DNA of 64,000 bases from Hormiphora californensis. Lineage: Eukaryota > Ctenophora > Tentaculata > Cydippida > Pleurobrachiidae. The position numbers and the translations under genes were made by a program. Below are positions 1 through 38,651 of this stretch, piece after piece; position 1 is the stretch's first letter, and each line of letters starts with the position of its first letter. The notes under the pieces are model-generated. The model did no database searches. It was given only the letters and a program-made list of their open reading frames with translations, and was not told the DNA's origin. The stretch spans positions 942,023 through 1,006,022 of the forward strand of contig CM035359.1 of the NCBI GenBank assembly GCA_020137815.1, given 5' to 3'.

Positions 1-268
1 GCCGACTACAAGTGTAATATATCTTTCATTGTGCTCTTCAGTCGGATTGTACCCATTACCCAACCTATATCTTTTATTTCGGTCGATCAACAAAGGAAAT
101 TGATGGAAGCTACAAACACCTCTGACGCCGTCGAGTTTAAAGACATGTAACCCGGGTTGAATAGTCTAGTTTGAAGACCCTTCTTTCAGAGTGAAGTAGG
201 GTCGGGCAAGGGTGGAATTAGGACAAGCTGCTAACCTGATTAATTAACATGATTAGATGATTAATTAC

Positions 269-381
269 CTCTTTGAAAGCATAAGGAAGGCCAAGTATTC
301 CAGCTCCGATAAAGGTAATGAAGATATTTCCACAGAGTTTTAACTGGCTGTCTGTTGATCCTCCCCCTCCATCATGCATAC
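269..381 (-). CDS. Exon of SLC36/AVT-like amino-acid transporter (partial gene)
   Basis: A 113-nt minus-strand exon bounded by a TTAATTAG acceptor and an AAAGAG|GTAATT donor. It is read after two phase bases and encodes 37 residues. The second half, from SQLKLCGNIF to GAGILGLPYAFKE, matches the first transmembrane segment of the Aa_trans family (SLC36 proton-coupled and vacuolar AVT3-type transporters), where a GxGxLGLPYAF signature ends TM1. These proteins move small neutral amino acids across plasma or lysosomal membranes with protons. The Gly-rich stretch before it would be the cytosolic N-terminus; the Met at the exon start could be the initiator or internal. The remaining ~10 TM helices must lie left of position 1. 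Between 1 and 75 a minus-strand frame (…YNPTEEHNERYITLVVG) is open to the edge, but I cannot tie it to this family. Confidence 0.72.
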
Positions 382-431
382 CTAATTAGTTAATTAGTTA
401 ATTAGTTAATTAGTTAATTAGTTAATTAATT
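382..431. repeat. 8-bp tandem repeat (TTAGTTAA)n
   Basis: About five copies of an 8-bp AT-rich unit sit directly against the 3' splice site of the transporter exon. In the minus-strand gene they form the AT-rich end of the upstream intron. Similar TTAATTAG-type tracts recur before other acceptors in the window (for example 14640-14700). Confidence 0.85.
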
Positions 432-1715
432 GGGTAGTTGATATCTTTTGCAAATACCCACGATACACGGGATATGTAAGCTGTTGTTGTCGGTAAAAAG
501 GGATTGAGGAATGTGTAAGCACTAAGCGGCAAGTAATTATAACTCGCTAAGATCTAACATGTGTTAAATAAAACCTGGACAATTTATGCTGTTTAAAAAA
601 ATTCGGTAGCTTAACATTTTTTCCCCGCCTGGGTGAATCAAGTTTTATTACGGGATAATGCAGACTGCAGTGGTTTTCAACAGTATGAAAAGGAGACACT
701 GCAGACTGCAATGAGTGCACCCAGCTACAAGTAATAATAAAAGATAAAAATACTAAATCGTGTTTATTATGTTTAGTGCTTGTTTAGTGGGCGAGAAGTG
801 CAGAGACAACAAAAAAGAGTTGGAGGTTTAGTAGGGTCGGCTATGGGAAGTTGGGTCTGGGCGATTTCAAATATTGGTAACAATTCCCACGGTCAAAAAG
901 TCACATTTTTTTAAACTTTTTCCAAGTTTCAGGCTAAAATATTCGATCAATCAATATCAAACATCGTTAAGTTTTGTTAATACATTGGAAATTAGATTCG
1001 CATATTCGTGGTTTTTTGACACTGGGCGTGGGAGGTCGTCATTGGTCGCGTTCGATCGGGCTAGATGAGGTGATCAAAACCTAGTGGGGCCAGATCTTGG
1101 CCCCACCCCGTTCTAGGGTTATTAGGCTTTTTCGGTTTCCCGCCAAAAGTCTGTACCGTAAAAGGACCTCAGCCAAAGCACCATCCCATAGGTCTCTATC
1201 ACCCCCGGTTCACTAATTATTCGTAATTATGTGATTTATGACGTATTCGCCAATTAGCACTAATAATACCAGTTCCTGGTCACTTACAGCCTAGATTTTG
1301 ATACCATATGATAGAATATCACTAGATTAGTGGGGATACAAAATTTCAGGTCGATCGGAGTTATGGTTGAGGAGTTATAGCCGTTTTTCCGGTTGGCTGG
1401 CAGGTGGCTGGCACCACGTAGGATTACGGGTTTAGGACATCGTCCCACAAGGCACCGTGCTTGCCCCTATCCTATTTCTTCTCTTTTACGGTACAGTAAC
1501 TTAAGATGGGATGATGCATGTCAATAGTTCGACTGATGATGTCAGTGCTCCCTAAACCCAGCTACTATTCCCCGAAATTCGCGAACGGGTTTACTAGTGT
1601 TTTAAATGGTTTCCCGATAAAATTATGATCTACATGAAAGACGTTAGAAACGTGACTATCAACAACGAGTCGCCGTGATGCTCTCTCATATTGTCCGCCC
1701 GTATAAAGCGTCGCC
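432..1715. other. Intergenic or intronic stretch, nothing recognised
   Basis: No reading frame here resembles a protein family and I see no convincing exon. It may be the upstream intron or promoter region of the transporter gene. Composition is mixed, with some GC-richer pieces (1020-1200) that could be old repeat copies. Confidence 0.5.
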
Positions 1716-1800
1716 CAAAGCGTTGTCCACGACGTCTAAGACGCAGTCCGCTGACATTAGAAGCTTTTTGTGCGTTCTGGACGTCGTGGACAACGCTTTG
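1716..1800. repeat. Small palindromic element
   Basis: A 21-bp perfect inverted repeat (starting CAAAGCGTTGTCCACGACG) flanks a 43-bp loop. Overlapping open frames in both directions here are a by-product of the symmetry. It looks like a miniature inverted-repeat element or hairpin remnant. Confidence 0.7.
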
Positions 1801-1948
1801 AGCGGTTCTTTGCGGGTGGCCCATATGACTGGACCAGAAGCTGATAAACTACATACAGTGCCCTGGTTTCACAATTTTCAGATTGTTTTCAGACAATCAC
1901 GAATTAAGGCGTTGTCATACGCTACACGCCCCTCGTTGCGGGGCTGTC

Positions 1949-2023
1949 AGAGCATTGGCCTGACCCTATTCTCAGTTCTCGGATCTCGTGAGAACTGTGG
2001 TCAGAGCATTGGCCTGACAGTTG
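1949..2023. repeat. Dispersed ~75-bp repeat, copy 1 (AGAGCATTGGCCTGAC family)
   Basis: Contains the motif GTCAGAGCATTGGCCTGAC twice around a central AGTTCTCGGATCTCGTGAGA-like segment. Related copies lie at 5811-5875 (opposite orientation) and 12397-12474, so this is a short interspersed family. A run of ten G follows. Confidence 0.65.
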
Positions 2024-2401
2024 CGGGGGGGGGGGGTTGCAGAGCATTTCGAATCAAAAGAAAATTTCAAGTTGTGCCATTTCTTTTTGGACGCAGCATG
2101 TTTACAGGTGTGCACTAGCAAAGAGACTGGCAAACGCTGCTGGCCCCCAGCGCGGGATAAGGCAGCGCTTTTCAAGCAAAAAGAGAACACTATTATTTTT
2201 AGACCGACTTTTCAAAAGGCTATAGCCATGCAACCACATGACCAATTTGAGTAGACTAAACGGTATCTGATAGATAATCGATAGCACTATGCGATAACTT
2301 TTACTAGGCACTAACGGGTAGCCTAAACCCGTCTCACTCGACACCCACCCAAATCGCCACCACCAAGATTTTAATTTCCTCCTCTTTTTTGGCATACGTT
2401 G

Positions 2402-2433
2402 CAGGCCCCTTATAATATAATATAAGGGGCCTG
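2402..2433. repeat. 32-bp near-perfect palindrome
   Basis: CAGGCCCCTTATA and its complement meet over an AT-rich centre. It directly abuts the left end of the element at 2432-2914 and may be part of its insertion site. Confidence 0.65.
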
Positions 2434-2914
2434 GAGGGAATACCGCGCTAGGGGGGAATACACAATCAATCATATCTCCGGTTCCAGATAAGGTACAGAA
2501 ATCGTTTTGGTAGCGTTGGAAAGAGGAAGATAACAGCTTTCAAATGCAACCGGTTTCAGGTCTCTATCTTATCAGGAACAGGAGATATGAACCAAACTCC
2601 GCAAAATCGAGTGCGGTAAAATAAAAAATTCGAGATTTTAATTCAAATTTGAAACAAAGTGTCCCTGCAGGGACCTGTGACGTCACTTTTTGAAAACAAC
2701 CAATCTTTGAACGGCTATTGCTCAGCCTCCTCAAGTCCAATTAACTTCTCTCAAAAACAGCAAGGTAGATAATTGTCAGATCTAACAGCTAGTGAAAGAA
2801 TCAAGCAAAACGGACTTCAGGGGCCAAAGTTATAAGCACCGCCGTTTTTTCGCTCGCAAAGTTATTTTCGACCCAGCCGGGCTCAGGCCAAACGCGCGCG
2901 CGGCATTCCCTCCA
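2432..2914. mobile_element. MITE-like element with TGGAGGGAATRCCGCGC ends
   Basis: The left end TGGAGGGAATACCGCGC is matched in inverted orientation at 2894-2914 (TGGAGGGAATGCCGCGC on the minus strand), giving a ~480-bp element with short terminal inverted repeats. Its interior contains an inverted pair of the CATATCTCC(G/T)GTTCC motif (about 2472-2490 and 2567-2590), the same internal motif found in the palindromic elements at 13577 and 42994. Confidence 0.55.
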
Positions 2915-3008
2915 GTCCCCTCGTTGCGGGGGTGCGCGCATGAGGGGGCTGCAGCGCATTCCAATCCTCTTTTCTTCTTCGTTCTTTTTTAAATTTTTTT
3001 ACGGCGCG

Positions 3009-3154
3009 TATACTCCATTTTTTTTCAACTGTTCACCCCCCAAAGTCGCGCGCGGAATTGTTTTGCGCGTTTATCACATGTTAACGTGTAGCGCGCGCCA
3101 CAAAATTTTTAAATTTCAGTTTTTGGGTGAACAGTTGAAAAAAAATGGACTTTA
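3009..3154. mobile_element. Palindromic MITE, TCCATTTTTTTTCAACTG ends
   Basis: Two arms of about 30 bp, CCATTTTTTTTCAACTGTTC and its inverse, end near 3009 and 3154. The right end reads GGACTTTA, so the terminal sequence TAAAGTCC resembles the TAAAGTCG termini of the elements at 13577-13859 and 42994-43219. No protein is encoded. Confidence 0.7.
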
Positions 3155-3586
3155 GTAGCGGGCAAAAAATAAATTCAATCGGATTGCGCCGCGCATGACG
3201 CGCAAAACAATCACGCGCGCTCGTTTCCATAATTCAATATCATTTCGGCATTTTTCGCCAGAGACAAATTGATTAAAAACAAGATTTTTCAACAAATAAG
3301 GTATCATAAAATTGATAAATTAAAGCCAAGTTGTGAAAACATTTGCTCAAAATCTGTCTGGGTCGGCTCCGCCAGACAGCTGAAAATATATTAAGATAGG
3401 CCAGTCATTTTGCACTCTCTGCGCCCACATCCCCAAACTGATGTCAGAACAAGTCCTGCTTGATGGATTGATAGATAAAAAATAGGCATCGCCACACCAC
3501 ACTAATAATAAGATTAAGAATGTCTCTCAAAACAATGGGCCACGAAGAAGTTGTCCTCGAAACCCCTACTCCTAGATCCAGGGAGT
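3155..3586. other. Downstream flank of LSM5
   Basis: Lies 3' of the LSM5 stop codon on the minus strand. I see no further exon and no clear AATAAA signal on the LSM5 strand close to the stop, so the 3' end of the transcript is not placed. Confidence 0.4.
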
Positions 3587-5992
3587 CTACAGAGCCTCAG
3601 GCCCCTCTCCACCCGGAATCATCATCGTAATGTTGGAACCTGGAAAATTGTTAGGAAATTAAGTAGATTTAGTATCAAGATAATAGGGTTCACTTGACAA
3701 GGGAATTAAAGTTGCCTAAAAGTTCAAATATGCCCTGAAACCCGCCCTAAAACCCAGAATTGACCTTATATACAAACTTGATCCCCTCAAAAGTATTGAT
3801 TCTCCCCAACTCAAATCCCCAAAAATTGATCTCCTATTATCTCATACCGTGCAGTAGAATCTGGTCGAGTTTAGTGACTCTCCTTCCCTCGGGGGTGTTC
3901 TCATATTCAGTTACGTCCTCCAGGACCATGTTCACAAAATCATCGAAACCCAACAGTACGCCAACAATCTGATAAAACGGTTAATATCTGTTGAGTAACA
4001 AGTTGATATCTTAGTGTATGTACAAGGTGGGCCACGGATTGTTGGTCATGGTTAGCGAGATGGTGCGTCAAAACGGTGATAGTTGTGAGAATAAAAATTA
4101 TGGGAGCACTCTGGATAAATTCCTTGGTAACTTTTTCCATAATTTTTTGTCAAAAATTCGAAAATTCATTTTTCATTCCTTCATTCATTTCTCGTTCATT
4201 CATGATGTGAGCATCCTAATTTTCCATCATTATGCTATTTTTCTTTGGCTTGAATTTATCTTTCCAATGAGCACCATGAAAATGAAATTGAAGCACCAGG
4301 TCACTCAGCAGTTGAGAAAATGTTCATGCATGATTTTGGCTCTTTTTGCGACTTTCAAACAGCTGTATCACAACTACCTTTCGTTCAATCTTCTTAAAAC
4401 TTTGGGAAAACATTAGATAAGCAAAGATCTTTGCTCACAAGAAAAATCAAGGCCAAAGATTAAAGTTCATTTTTCATTTTTTGTTAGTTCATTCCGTTCA
4501 TTCAGGAACCAACATCCCTAAAGTGATGAAAATGTTTGGGTTTTGTTTGGCCCATGTCCTGCAATGACAGAGAGGTGTAATAGCGTGTTTCCGGGCTAGT
4601 TTGTGGGTGTCCATGTCATCATGATGATATCTGACACCTTTTCTGAGCCATGATTAAGGGATTTTCTCAAATTCAAGCATGTAACTTGGATTTTCTGCGA
4701 TTAGTACCGTGCAGCAATGTTATGAGATCTCATAAAACCTCAAAAATGATGATTAGCTCAATGAAATGAGTTGATTTATGATGTAATTGTTCGTTTCGTT
4801 CAATTTGACATCGGTTTTAATCTTTTCAATCATAAACCAACTCATTTCATTGAGCTAATCATCATTTTTGAGGTGTAATGAGATCTCATAACATTGCTGC
4901 ACGGTACTAATCGCAGAAAAACCAAGTTACATGCTTGAATTTGAGAAAATCCCTTAATCATGGCTCAGAAAAGGTGTCAGATATCATCATGATCACATGG
5001 ACACCCACAAACTAGCCCGGAAACACGCTATTACACCTCTCTGTCATTGCAGGACATGGGCCAAACAAAACCCAAACATTTTCATCACTTTAGGGATGTT
5101 GGTTCCTGAATGAACGGAATGAACTAACAAAAATGAAAAATGAACTTTGACCTTTGGCCTTGATTTTTCTTGTGAGCAAAGATCTTTGCTTATCTAATGT
5201 TTTCCCAAAGTTTTAAGAAGATTGAACGAAAAGTAGCTGTGATACAGCTGTTTGAAAGTCGCAAAAAGAGCCAAAATCATGCATGAACATTTTCTCAACT
5301 GCTGAGTGACCTGGTGCTTCAATTTAATTTTCATGGTGCTCATTGGAAAGATAAATTCAAGCCAAAGAAAAATAGCATAATGATGGAAAATTAGGATACT
5401 CACATCATGAATGAACGAGAAATGAATGAAGGAATGAAAAATGAATTTTCGAATTTTTGACAAAAAATTATGGAAAAAGTTACCAAGGAATTGATCCAGA
5501 GTGCTCCCATAATTTTTATTCTCACAACTATCACCGTTTTGACGCACCATCTCGCTAACCATGACCAACAATCCGTGGCCCACCTTGTATACAGTTAGGT
5601 AAGAGCCTCACAAGTAGCTCAAAGAAATAATTTGTCTAGTGGCCCAGACCCATATAACAGACAACAGTTCCGGAAATTGGTGACACAGACACCGTGCGCG
5701 ACCAAGATTGAGCTCACATTGTGCGGGGGTCGCGCCAGGTGTCTATATATGTCACCAATTCCGGAAATAGTTGTAATTATAGAGGAACACGAATTATCAT
5801 TTTTACCCTGTCAGGCCAATGCTCTGACCACAGTTCTTACGCGAAATAAGAATAGGGTCAGGTCAATGTCCTGATAGTTCTTACCTCTCTGTCGTTTTTC
5901 ATAGTCAGGTGCATTCTACTTCCAATACACTTGTCAACGAGTTCCAGGGGGAGCAGAGTAGAGGGGTTAGCGGAATTGTGGTGGGCAGCCAT
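3587..5992 (-). CDS. LSM5: U6 snRNA-associated Sm-like protein LSm5
   Basis: Three exons on the minus strand, 5885-5992, 3848-3968 and 3587-3639, join in frame to 93 residues (human LSm5 has 91). The protein starts MAAHHNSANPSTLLPLELVD, then has KCIGSR, the Sm1 segment IVGVLLGFDDFVNMVLEDV, and EGRRVTKLDQILL; it ends in the Sm2 segment SNITMMIPGGEGPEAL. LSm5 is a subunit of the heptameric LSm1-7 ring (cytoplasmic mRNA decapping) and of LSm2-8 (nuclear U6 snRNA binding). The start is the only Met before LLPLELVD, and all junctions are GT-AG. The family match is very strong over the whole length. Oddity: the 1.9-kb first intron is mostly a near-perfect 1.57-kb inverted repeat, whereas the second intron is about 0.2 kb. 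Confidence 0.96.
4019..5591. mobile_element. Foldback element with ~763-bp inverted arms inside LSM5 intron 1
   Basis: Arms at about 4019-4781 and 4829-5591 are near-identical inverted copies separated by a ~47-bp loop. The outer ends read TACAAGGTGGGCCACGG on both sides. Only a few substitutions are visible between the arms. No transposase is encoded; open frames in the arms are mirror images of one another and resemble no protein family I know. The architecture fits a foldback-type or long-TIR non-autonomous DNA element, or a de novo inverted duplication. The LSM5 pre-mRNA would carry a long hairpin. Confidence 0.9.
5661..5774. mobile_element. ~114-bp palindromic MITE (TTCCGGAAATTGGTGACA arms)
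   Basis: Inverted arms ACAACAGTTCCGGAAATTGG… and its complement at 5748-5774 enclose a GC-rich centre. It sits in LSM5 intron 1 between the foldback and exon 1, next to a copy of the AGAGCATTGGCCTGAC family (5811-5875). Confidence 0.7.
5811..5875. repeat. Dispersed ~75-bp repeat, copy 2
   Basis: Inverted relative to copy 1 (1949-2023): starts CTGTCAGGCCAATGCTCTGA and ends near the LSM5 exon 1 donor at 5884. Confidence 0.6.
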
Positions 5993-6983
5993 GTTTGGGA
6001 GCTAGATATATTTGGGATGAGGGTTTAGAGTTTGATTTTAGGAGCCATTGGGCAGAGATGACCCCACCGGGACAGAGAGGGGCTGGGTTGGGTAGTAAAA
6101 AGACATACAATTCACTTCAAGTCGATTATCTATAACACAGTTCAAGCGTTTTCAGGTACAAACACAAAAAATCGTTCTCTCTCTCACTCCCTCTCTTTTC
6201 ATTTTCTTGGTTGTATGTACCAAACCCTTATAAGTATAGAGAGTCAGTAAAATACATACATCGCCCTGTAATATACAAAATGACCCACCATTGAACCTTC
6301 GTTACTAAAAGTTATTATAGAATACACATTTAAAAGCTATTTTTGTTAATGTTTAGCATATATTTTATATATATATATATCCTCGTTCTAAATTAGTTTA
6401 ATATTTACATTTAGATTCTAAAAGTTAATGCTCTTGAAGGATGAATATATCAATAACTTAAAGTTAAATGTTTTCCACTATTATACACTTTCCACTATGT
6501 TGAGTAAGTCACCCCTTACTCAACAACTATCCACCGTGTTTCTAAAATAAGGTTTTAACTTTTTAAATAGCTTTGAATACTATCTAATAAACGTCTAAAA
6601 TCCGTTAAAGCACATAATAATGATGACTACGAAAAACACTCAGCACACACATATTATCACTTTTCTCATCATTTCGGTCAAAGTCACATCTTAATGTAAA
6701 TGCTCCTCTTTGAAGTTCATTTGATTGATCCCAATTTCTAATTACAAAACTCCCTCTCCAAGTAGTGTGTTACAAACCACCTTTATCAGACAAAACATAG
6801 AACATCAAATCATGTGTCGTGGGAACCAGATCTGCGATACATCATCATCTCTTAATTTCCTCCCTCTCCTCCTACCCAAAGAGAATCACATGTCTCTCTC
6901 TCCAAGGGTTTTGACTATCACATGTCCCTCTCAGGTTAGGCCCTAACCGTAAGGGTTGTGACTGTTTATCACATGTCTTTCTC
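5993..6983. other. Intergenic region upstream of LSM5
   Basis: Separates the LSM5 start from the 3' end of the next minus-strand gene, so it should hold the LSM5 promoter and that gene's 3' UTR. It is AT-rich, contains a (TA)n tract near 6365-6382 and no recognisable coding sequence. Confidence 0.5.
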
Positions 6984-11225
<4,242 letters not shown>

Positions 11226-11230
<5 letters not shown>

Positions 11231-11375
11231 CTGAGGTAAGAGAAGGAGGTCAGAGAGAGAGAGAGAGGGGGGGACCTGGGAAGAGGTGATTTCAGAGAGA
11301 GAGAGAGAGAGGGACCTGGGAAAGGTGATGTCAGAGAGGGGGACCTTGGAAGGACCTGGGAAGAGAGGAGTGCTA
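11226..11375. repeat. GA-rich, degenerate ~50-bp tandem repeat
   Basis: Repeated GGACCTGGGAAGAGGTGATNTCAGAGAGAG-like blocks in the intron upstream of exon 11114-11230 of the minus-strand gene. Confidence 0.7.
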
Positions 11376-11548
11376 TTATAATAGTAGGATAGACGGAGTA
11401 TTTTGCCAGACAGACGAACATACAGATGTTTAGGATGAACAAACACACAAACAACCCCCTTGGAATATATTCACGTTAACAGCTGATAAAGTTGTGTATC
11501 AGACATGTGTGTGTGGCTAAATTCATCACACTCCTGTGCTAGGTGGGA

Positions 11549-11567
11549 GAGAAAGGGAGAGAGAGAT

Positions 11568-11642
<75 letters not shown>

Positions 11643-11655
11643 AGAGATAGAGGAG

Positions 11656-11701
<46 letters not shown>

Positions 11702-11702
11702 T
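11549..11702. repeat. (GA)n microsatellite
   Basis: About 150 bp of GA with a few GATA and GAAA interruptions. Confidence 0.97.
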
Positions 11703-12243
11703 GGAAAGGTAATGTGTTACTACGGTCACACGAAGTTCTCTATAACTAGTAAAGTACTGATCTCGATTTACTCGCTCCAGTTCCGTTCTGACGTCAGTGT
11801 GTGGGATGGAAATTCTTTCAGTTTTTTGCAAATTAGAGACTTGATACCGGTTCTTTCCCGCAGCGAATGATTATCTTAATATTCTTGTGGCTCCCCGTCA
11901 TTTTGTAGCATTTTGAACGTTATGCTATGCTCTAATTTCTCAGCCTGAGAACCTCTCAGGTCCATGTAACAGAGACATAGTTAGATATTAAGGGAGATAG
12001 TAGAAATGAAACACAGAGATTTACGCAAACATATGTTTCACAGAATGTAACATTCCGCTCATCAGTGCTCAAATTACTTTGTTTAAAGTAGTGTTGAAAA
12101 GTTTATTAAGGGAGATATATAGAGACTAGAGTGAATGATAGAAAATGAGAGAGAGACAGAGAGACAGAGAAATATAGGGAGACAGGGAGGGAAAGAAAAC
12201 TAAATGTAACTACAGCTGGGAGAGAACCCCCAGAAATACATAC

Positions 12244-12261
12244 CTTAATTTTTGTAGCCAT
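12244..12261 (-). CDS. Candidate first coding exon of the Ser-rich gene
   Basis: ATG GCT ACA AAA ATT AAG followed by GTATGT, a consensus donor, on the minus strand. It ends in phase 0 and could join the 16-nt candidate exon 11772-11787 and then exon 11114-11230 in frame. Support is only phase and splice consensus. Confidence 0.3.
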
Positions 12262-12396
12262 AGTACATTTACGCGAGAGGACGCTTATTTTTAATTCCCA
12301 ACACAATTAAACAGTGTTATAGTGACAGCCTGTTATACTGCACAGCTACTTTCTCCTTGCTGTCAGATAGAGAGAATCAGAGAGAAAGAGAGAGAA

Positions 12397-12474
12397 TCAG
12401 AGTATTGGCCAGGCCTTGTTCTGTCCTTATGCAGACTCCGCACGAGAACAACGGTCAGAGCATTGGGCTGACAG
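12397..12474. repeat. Dispersed ~75-bp repeat, copy 3
   Basis: Contains CAGAGTATTGGCCAGGCC and GGTCAGAGCATTGGGCTGAC flanking a GAGAACAACG core, like copies at 1949 and 5811. Confidence 0.6.
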
Positions 12475-12649
12475 CCTGAACTGCTTTGTTTTCTATTATG
12501 GACCACACAATTTGTATTGTTGATGTTTATTGAATTTGAAAAAGTGTGTGTGCTACAAAATACATTCTCAGAACTGCATTACATTCAACACAGTTGTAAC
12601 AGGTGTAGTGGGGAGGGGAATCAGACTTCTTGAATTACAAATTATAGTG

Positions 12650-12650
<1 letters not shown>

Positions 12651-12741
<91 letters not shown>

Positions 12742-12750
12742 GAGAGAGAC
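12651..12750. repeat. (GA)n microsatellite
   Basis: About 90 bp of pure GA followed by a degenerate GATGAGAC stretch, between the Ser-rich gene and cytochrome b561. Confidence 0.97.
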
Positions 12751-13010
12751 GATGAGACAGAGACGATGAGATAGGATGAGATAAGTAGTTGAGCGGTAGA
12801 GGGCACCTGGAGTGCTATGAATTCCATGTGCGTGTTCCTTTATATATAACTATAGTTACTGAAGATCCAGATGATTTTATTTGCCTATTTTCTGGATTCT
12901 ATTTGCCTATTTTCTCCACCATGCCTTTCCAGATTTCTACCCCATTACAATTACATTTCCAATATATTGATTTTCAATAATATGACTAAAATTTAAATTC
13001 AAATTCAGCG

Positions 13011-14842
13011 ATGATGAAAGCGAACACATGGCTTTATTTCCTTCTCCAAGTGTTCCTTCTTCTCCCCCCGATAATCATGCTTGCCTGGACGGTCCGACAC
13101 CTGGGGGGACTGAGCAATGAGAATATCAATAATTGGCACCCAATTCTCATGATAACTGGAATGTTGTTCTGCTTTTTTAACGGTGAGTTTTATCAATTGT
13201 AACCATGGCAACCATTTCCCTGGTAACCAAGGTAATCACGAATTCTTTCAGCTGCTGTCTCGTTCCGATTGTTGCCTTACCAAAAGCCTGCAAAGAAGAA
13301 GGTCCACGCTGCATTTCACATTGCTGCCTCAGTTCTCATTATAGCCGGGCTGGTACGTGATATTCATGTTGACATCGAACCACCTTCCATTTGGGTTTTG
13401 CAGTGGTACTTACATTATGTCTCAAATCGAGTCTACACTTGACACACTTGTTTAGAACTAAGTCATATTGATGTTGCTCGATGCCGCTTACTCCCCCTAC
13501 CATATTACTCGACCCTTTTGATCACCACAGATTTGAGAAAAAACCCTCCATAAAAAACTTGTTCTCAATGTCTGATTAAAGTCGAATTTTTTAATCAAGG
13601 GACAGGGGCCGCGCATCTACAAAATTCGATTTGCGCGTGCTAAACGTTTTCGCTCATATCTCCTGTTCCTGATAAGATAAACACTTGGTCTTGGTTGCGA
13701 CTTGCGTTGAAAAGGTCTTAAAATTATCTTACCAACGCTTCCGGGTTCAAGTCTTAAGATTACCAGGAACTTGATCTCGATTATCACGCTCAAATACAAC
13801 GCCGCGCGACCCCTCTGAATGCGTGGCCCCCTGTCCCTTGATTAAAAAATTCGACTTTACATGATTCGGAATATGCCGCAAGACTCTAACCGATCTCCGT
13901 ACCCTCCATTTCAGGTGACCCAGTTTGAGCATCACAGAAGGAACGGCTATTCCAACCTGTTCTCGTCACATAGCATGCTGGGAATGTTTACTGCGGTAAC
14001 CTATCTAATACAGGTAACAGCTGACACATGCCCATATATGGTGATATTTGACATGTCCATATATGGTGATATTTGACATGTCCATATATGGTCATATTTG
14101 GCATGTCCATATTTTTATAGTTGTTTGCATTTACCCGAGATATTTTACACGCAGGTCACAGCTGTATTAACTCATAAACCCATTTAATGTGACAGATCTG
14201 TAGGACCTAGGTCACCCAATAGGATGAATTGACACAACCCAAATAAATTGAATATATAATTCAGGCCGTTGTCAGTAGTGGTATATTCCAAGACTTCAAC
14301 CCTCGTCTCCTGAGAGGTCTGAGGGGCGACTTCAAACCCTTCCACGTCATCCTGGGAGGGTTCCTGGTGGTTGCTGCACCTCTAACCATTGTAATGGGTG
14401 TCACAGAAAAAGCGTTCTATGAGTAAGCTATAGCAACCCCATAGCAACAAAAACTCCAATTTCCACCTTTACCATAGCAACCTTGTATTGTTCATACTAT
14501 TATTTGCGGGGGAGGTGCAACAGCACAATAGCAACCAATACAGGCATGGTTATATATGTGTACACTACACTTTACTATGTTTTTCAATCGTAATTCGTAA
14601 TGTGTCAATGTTTAGTCACCCTAGATTCTTTCCCTTGAATTTGAATTAACTACTAACAAATTAAATAATTAACTACTAACTAATTAACTAATTCCCCCAG
14701 CGATCTCCAATATGGACACGACAGTCAGTGGTGGTACCCTCACACCATCTCATTCTGCACTCTAATGGCAACGGGCTTTACATGGTTTGCACTGAGTCGC
14801 AGCACAACCCCTGCACCTGAAGCCGCGACTACAGGAAAATAG
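13011..14842 (+). CDS. Cytochrome b561 domain protein (transmembrane ferric/ascorbate reductase type)
   Basis: Five exons, 13011-13182, 13252-13352, 13915-14013, 14265-14422 and 14701-14842, join to 223 residues. The protein has about six hydrophobic helices. The four histidines expected to bind two b-hemes are visible: NWHPIL (helix 2), KKVHAAFH (helix 3), SSHSMLG (helix 4) and KPFHVILGGF (helix 5). This family passes electrons across membranes, usually from cytosolic ascorbate to monodehydroascorbate or Fe(III) on the far side, in vesicles, lysosomes or plasma membrane. Two adjacent ATG codons (13011 and 13014) follow a possible acceptor at 13008, so an untranslated upstream exon is likely. 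There is no DOMON or other added domain. Intron 2 carries a palindromic MITE ending 55 nt before exon 3. All junctions are GT-AG and in phase. Confidence 0.92.
13577..13859. mobile_element. Palindromic MITE (TAAAGTCGAATTTTTTAATC ends) in b561 intron 2
   Basis: Ends are inverse copies over at least 34 bp: TAAAGTCGAATTTTTTAATC plus AAGGGACAGGGGCC. The interior holds CATATCTCCTGTTCCTGATA, shared with the elements at 2432 and 42994. Confidence 0.85.
14028..14110. repeat. ~28-bp tandem repeat (CATGTCCATATATGGTGATATTTGA)
   Basis: Three imperfect units in b561 intron 3. Single scattered versions of CCCATATATGGTGATA occur at 15531-15562 and 16525-16562. Confidence 0.85.
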
Positions 14843-15168
14843 GAACTCTCTCGCTAAGAGTTGATGCTTGGTAGTGAATGCTCCCGGACTGGCATGGTTT
14901 CATACGTTTTAGTTGGTGATATTGTGAACTTTTGAATCTTATTCGGTTGTTATGACAAATATAATGTGTTCCAAGAGTTACAAATAACTTCCACCACAGG
15001 ACACACCTCCACCACCAAACACACCCTAAATAATTACTTCACCCCAATTAATTAACACCTAATTAACACCTAATTAACAGCTTATTACATACCAAATGAA
15101 TAACTAATGAACACCTAACTAACAGCTAATTACATAACAAATGAATAATCAATTAACACCTAAATACA

Positions 15169-15343
15169 GTCGGACCCCGATTTAGGGGCCCCCGATTTAG
15201 TGGCACCCCGATTTAGGGACAGAATTTTTTTCCCCTGATATAGGAAATTAACCTTATTTGACCCCGATTTAGTGGACACCCCGATTTAGTGGACAAGAGC
15301 CTTTCCCCCGAGGGTGTCCCTAAATCGGGGTCCGAACTGTAAC
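15169..15343. mobile_element. Palindromic element with CAGTCGGACCCCGATTTAG ends
   Basis: Starts ACAGTCGGACCCCGATTTAG and ends CCTAAATCGGGGTCCGAACTG. Internal CCCCGATTTAGTGG repeats are present in the same family as 11002-11069. It lies between the convergent 3' ends of cytochrome b561 and liprin-alpha. Confidence 0.8.
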
Positions 15344-15362
15344 ACCTAATTACATACCTCTC

Positions 15363-38651
<23,289 letters not shown>

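Noticed and set aside
4018-5583. Pair of ~130-codon frames in mirror orientation
   Set aside because: They are the two arms of the foldback; the sequence resembles no protein and the frames just reflect symmetry.
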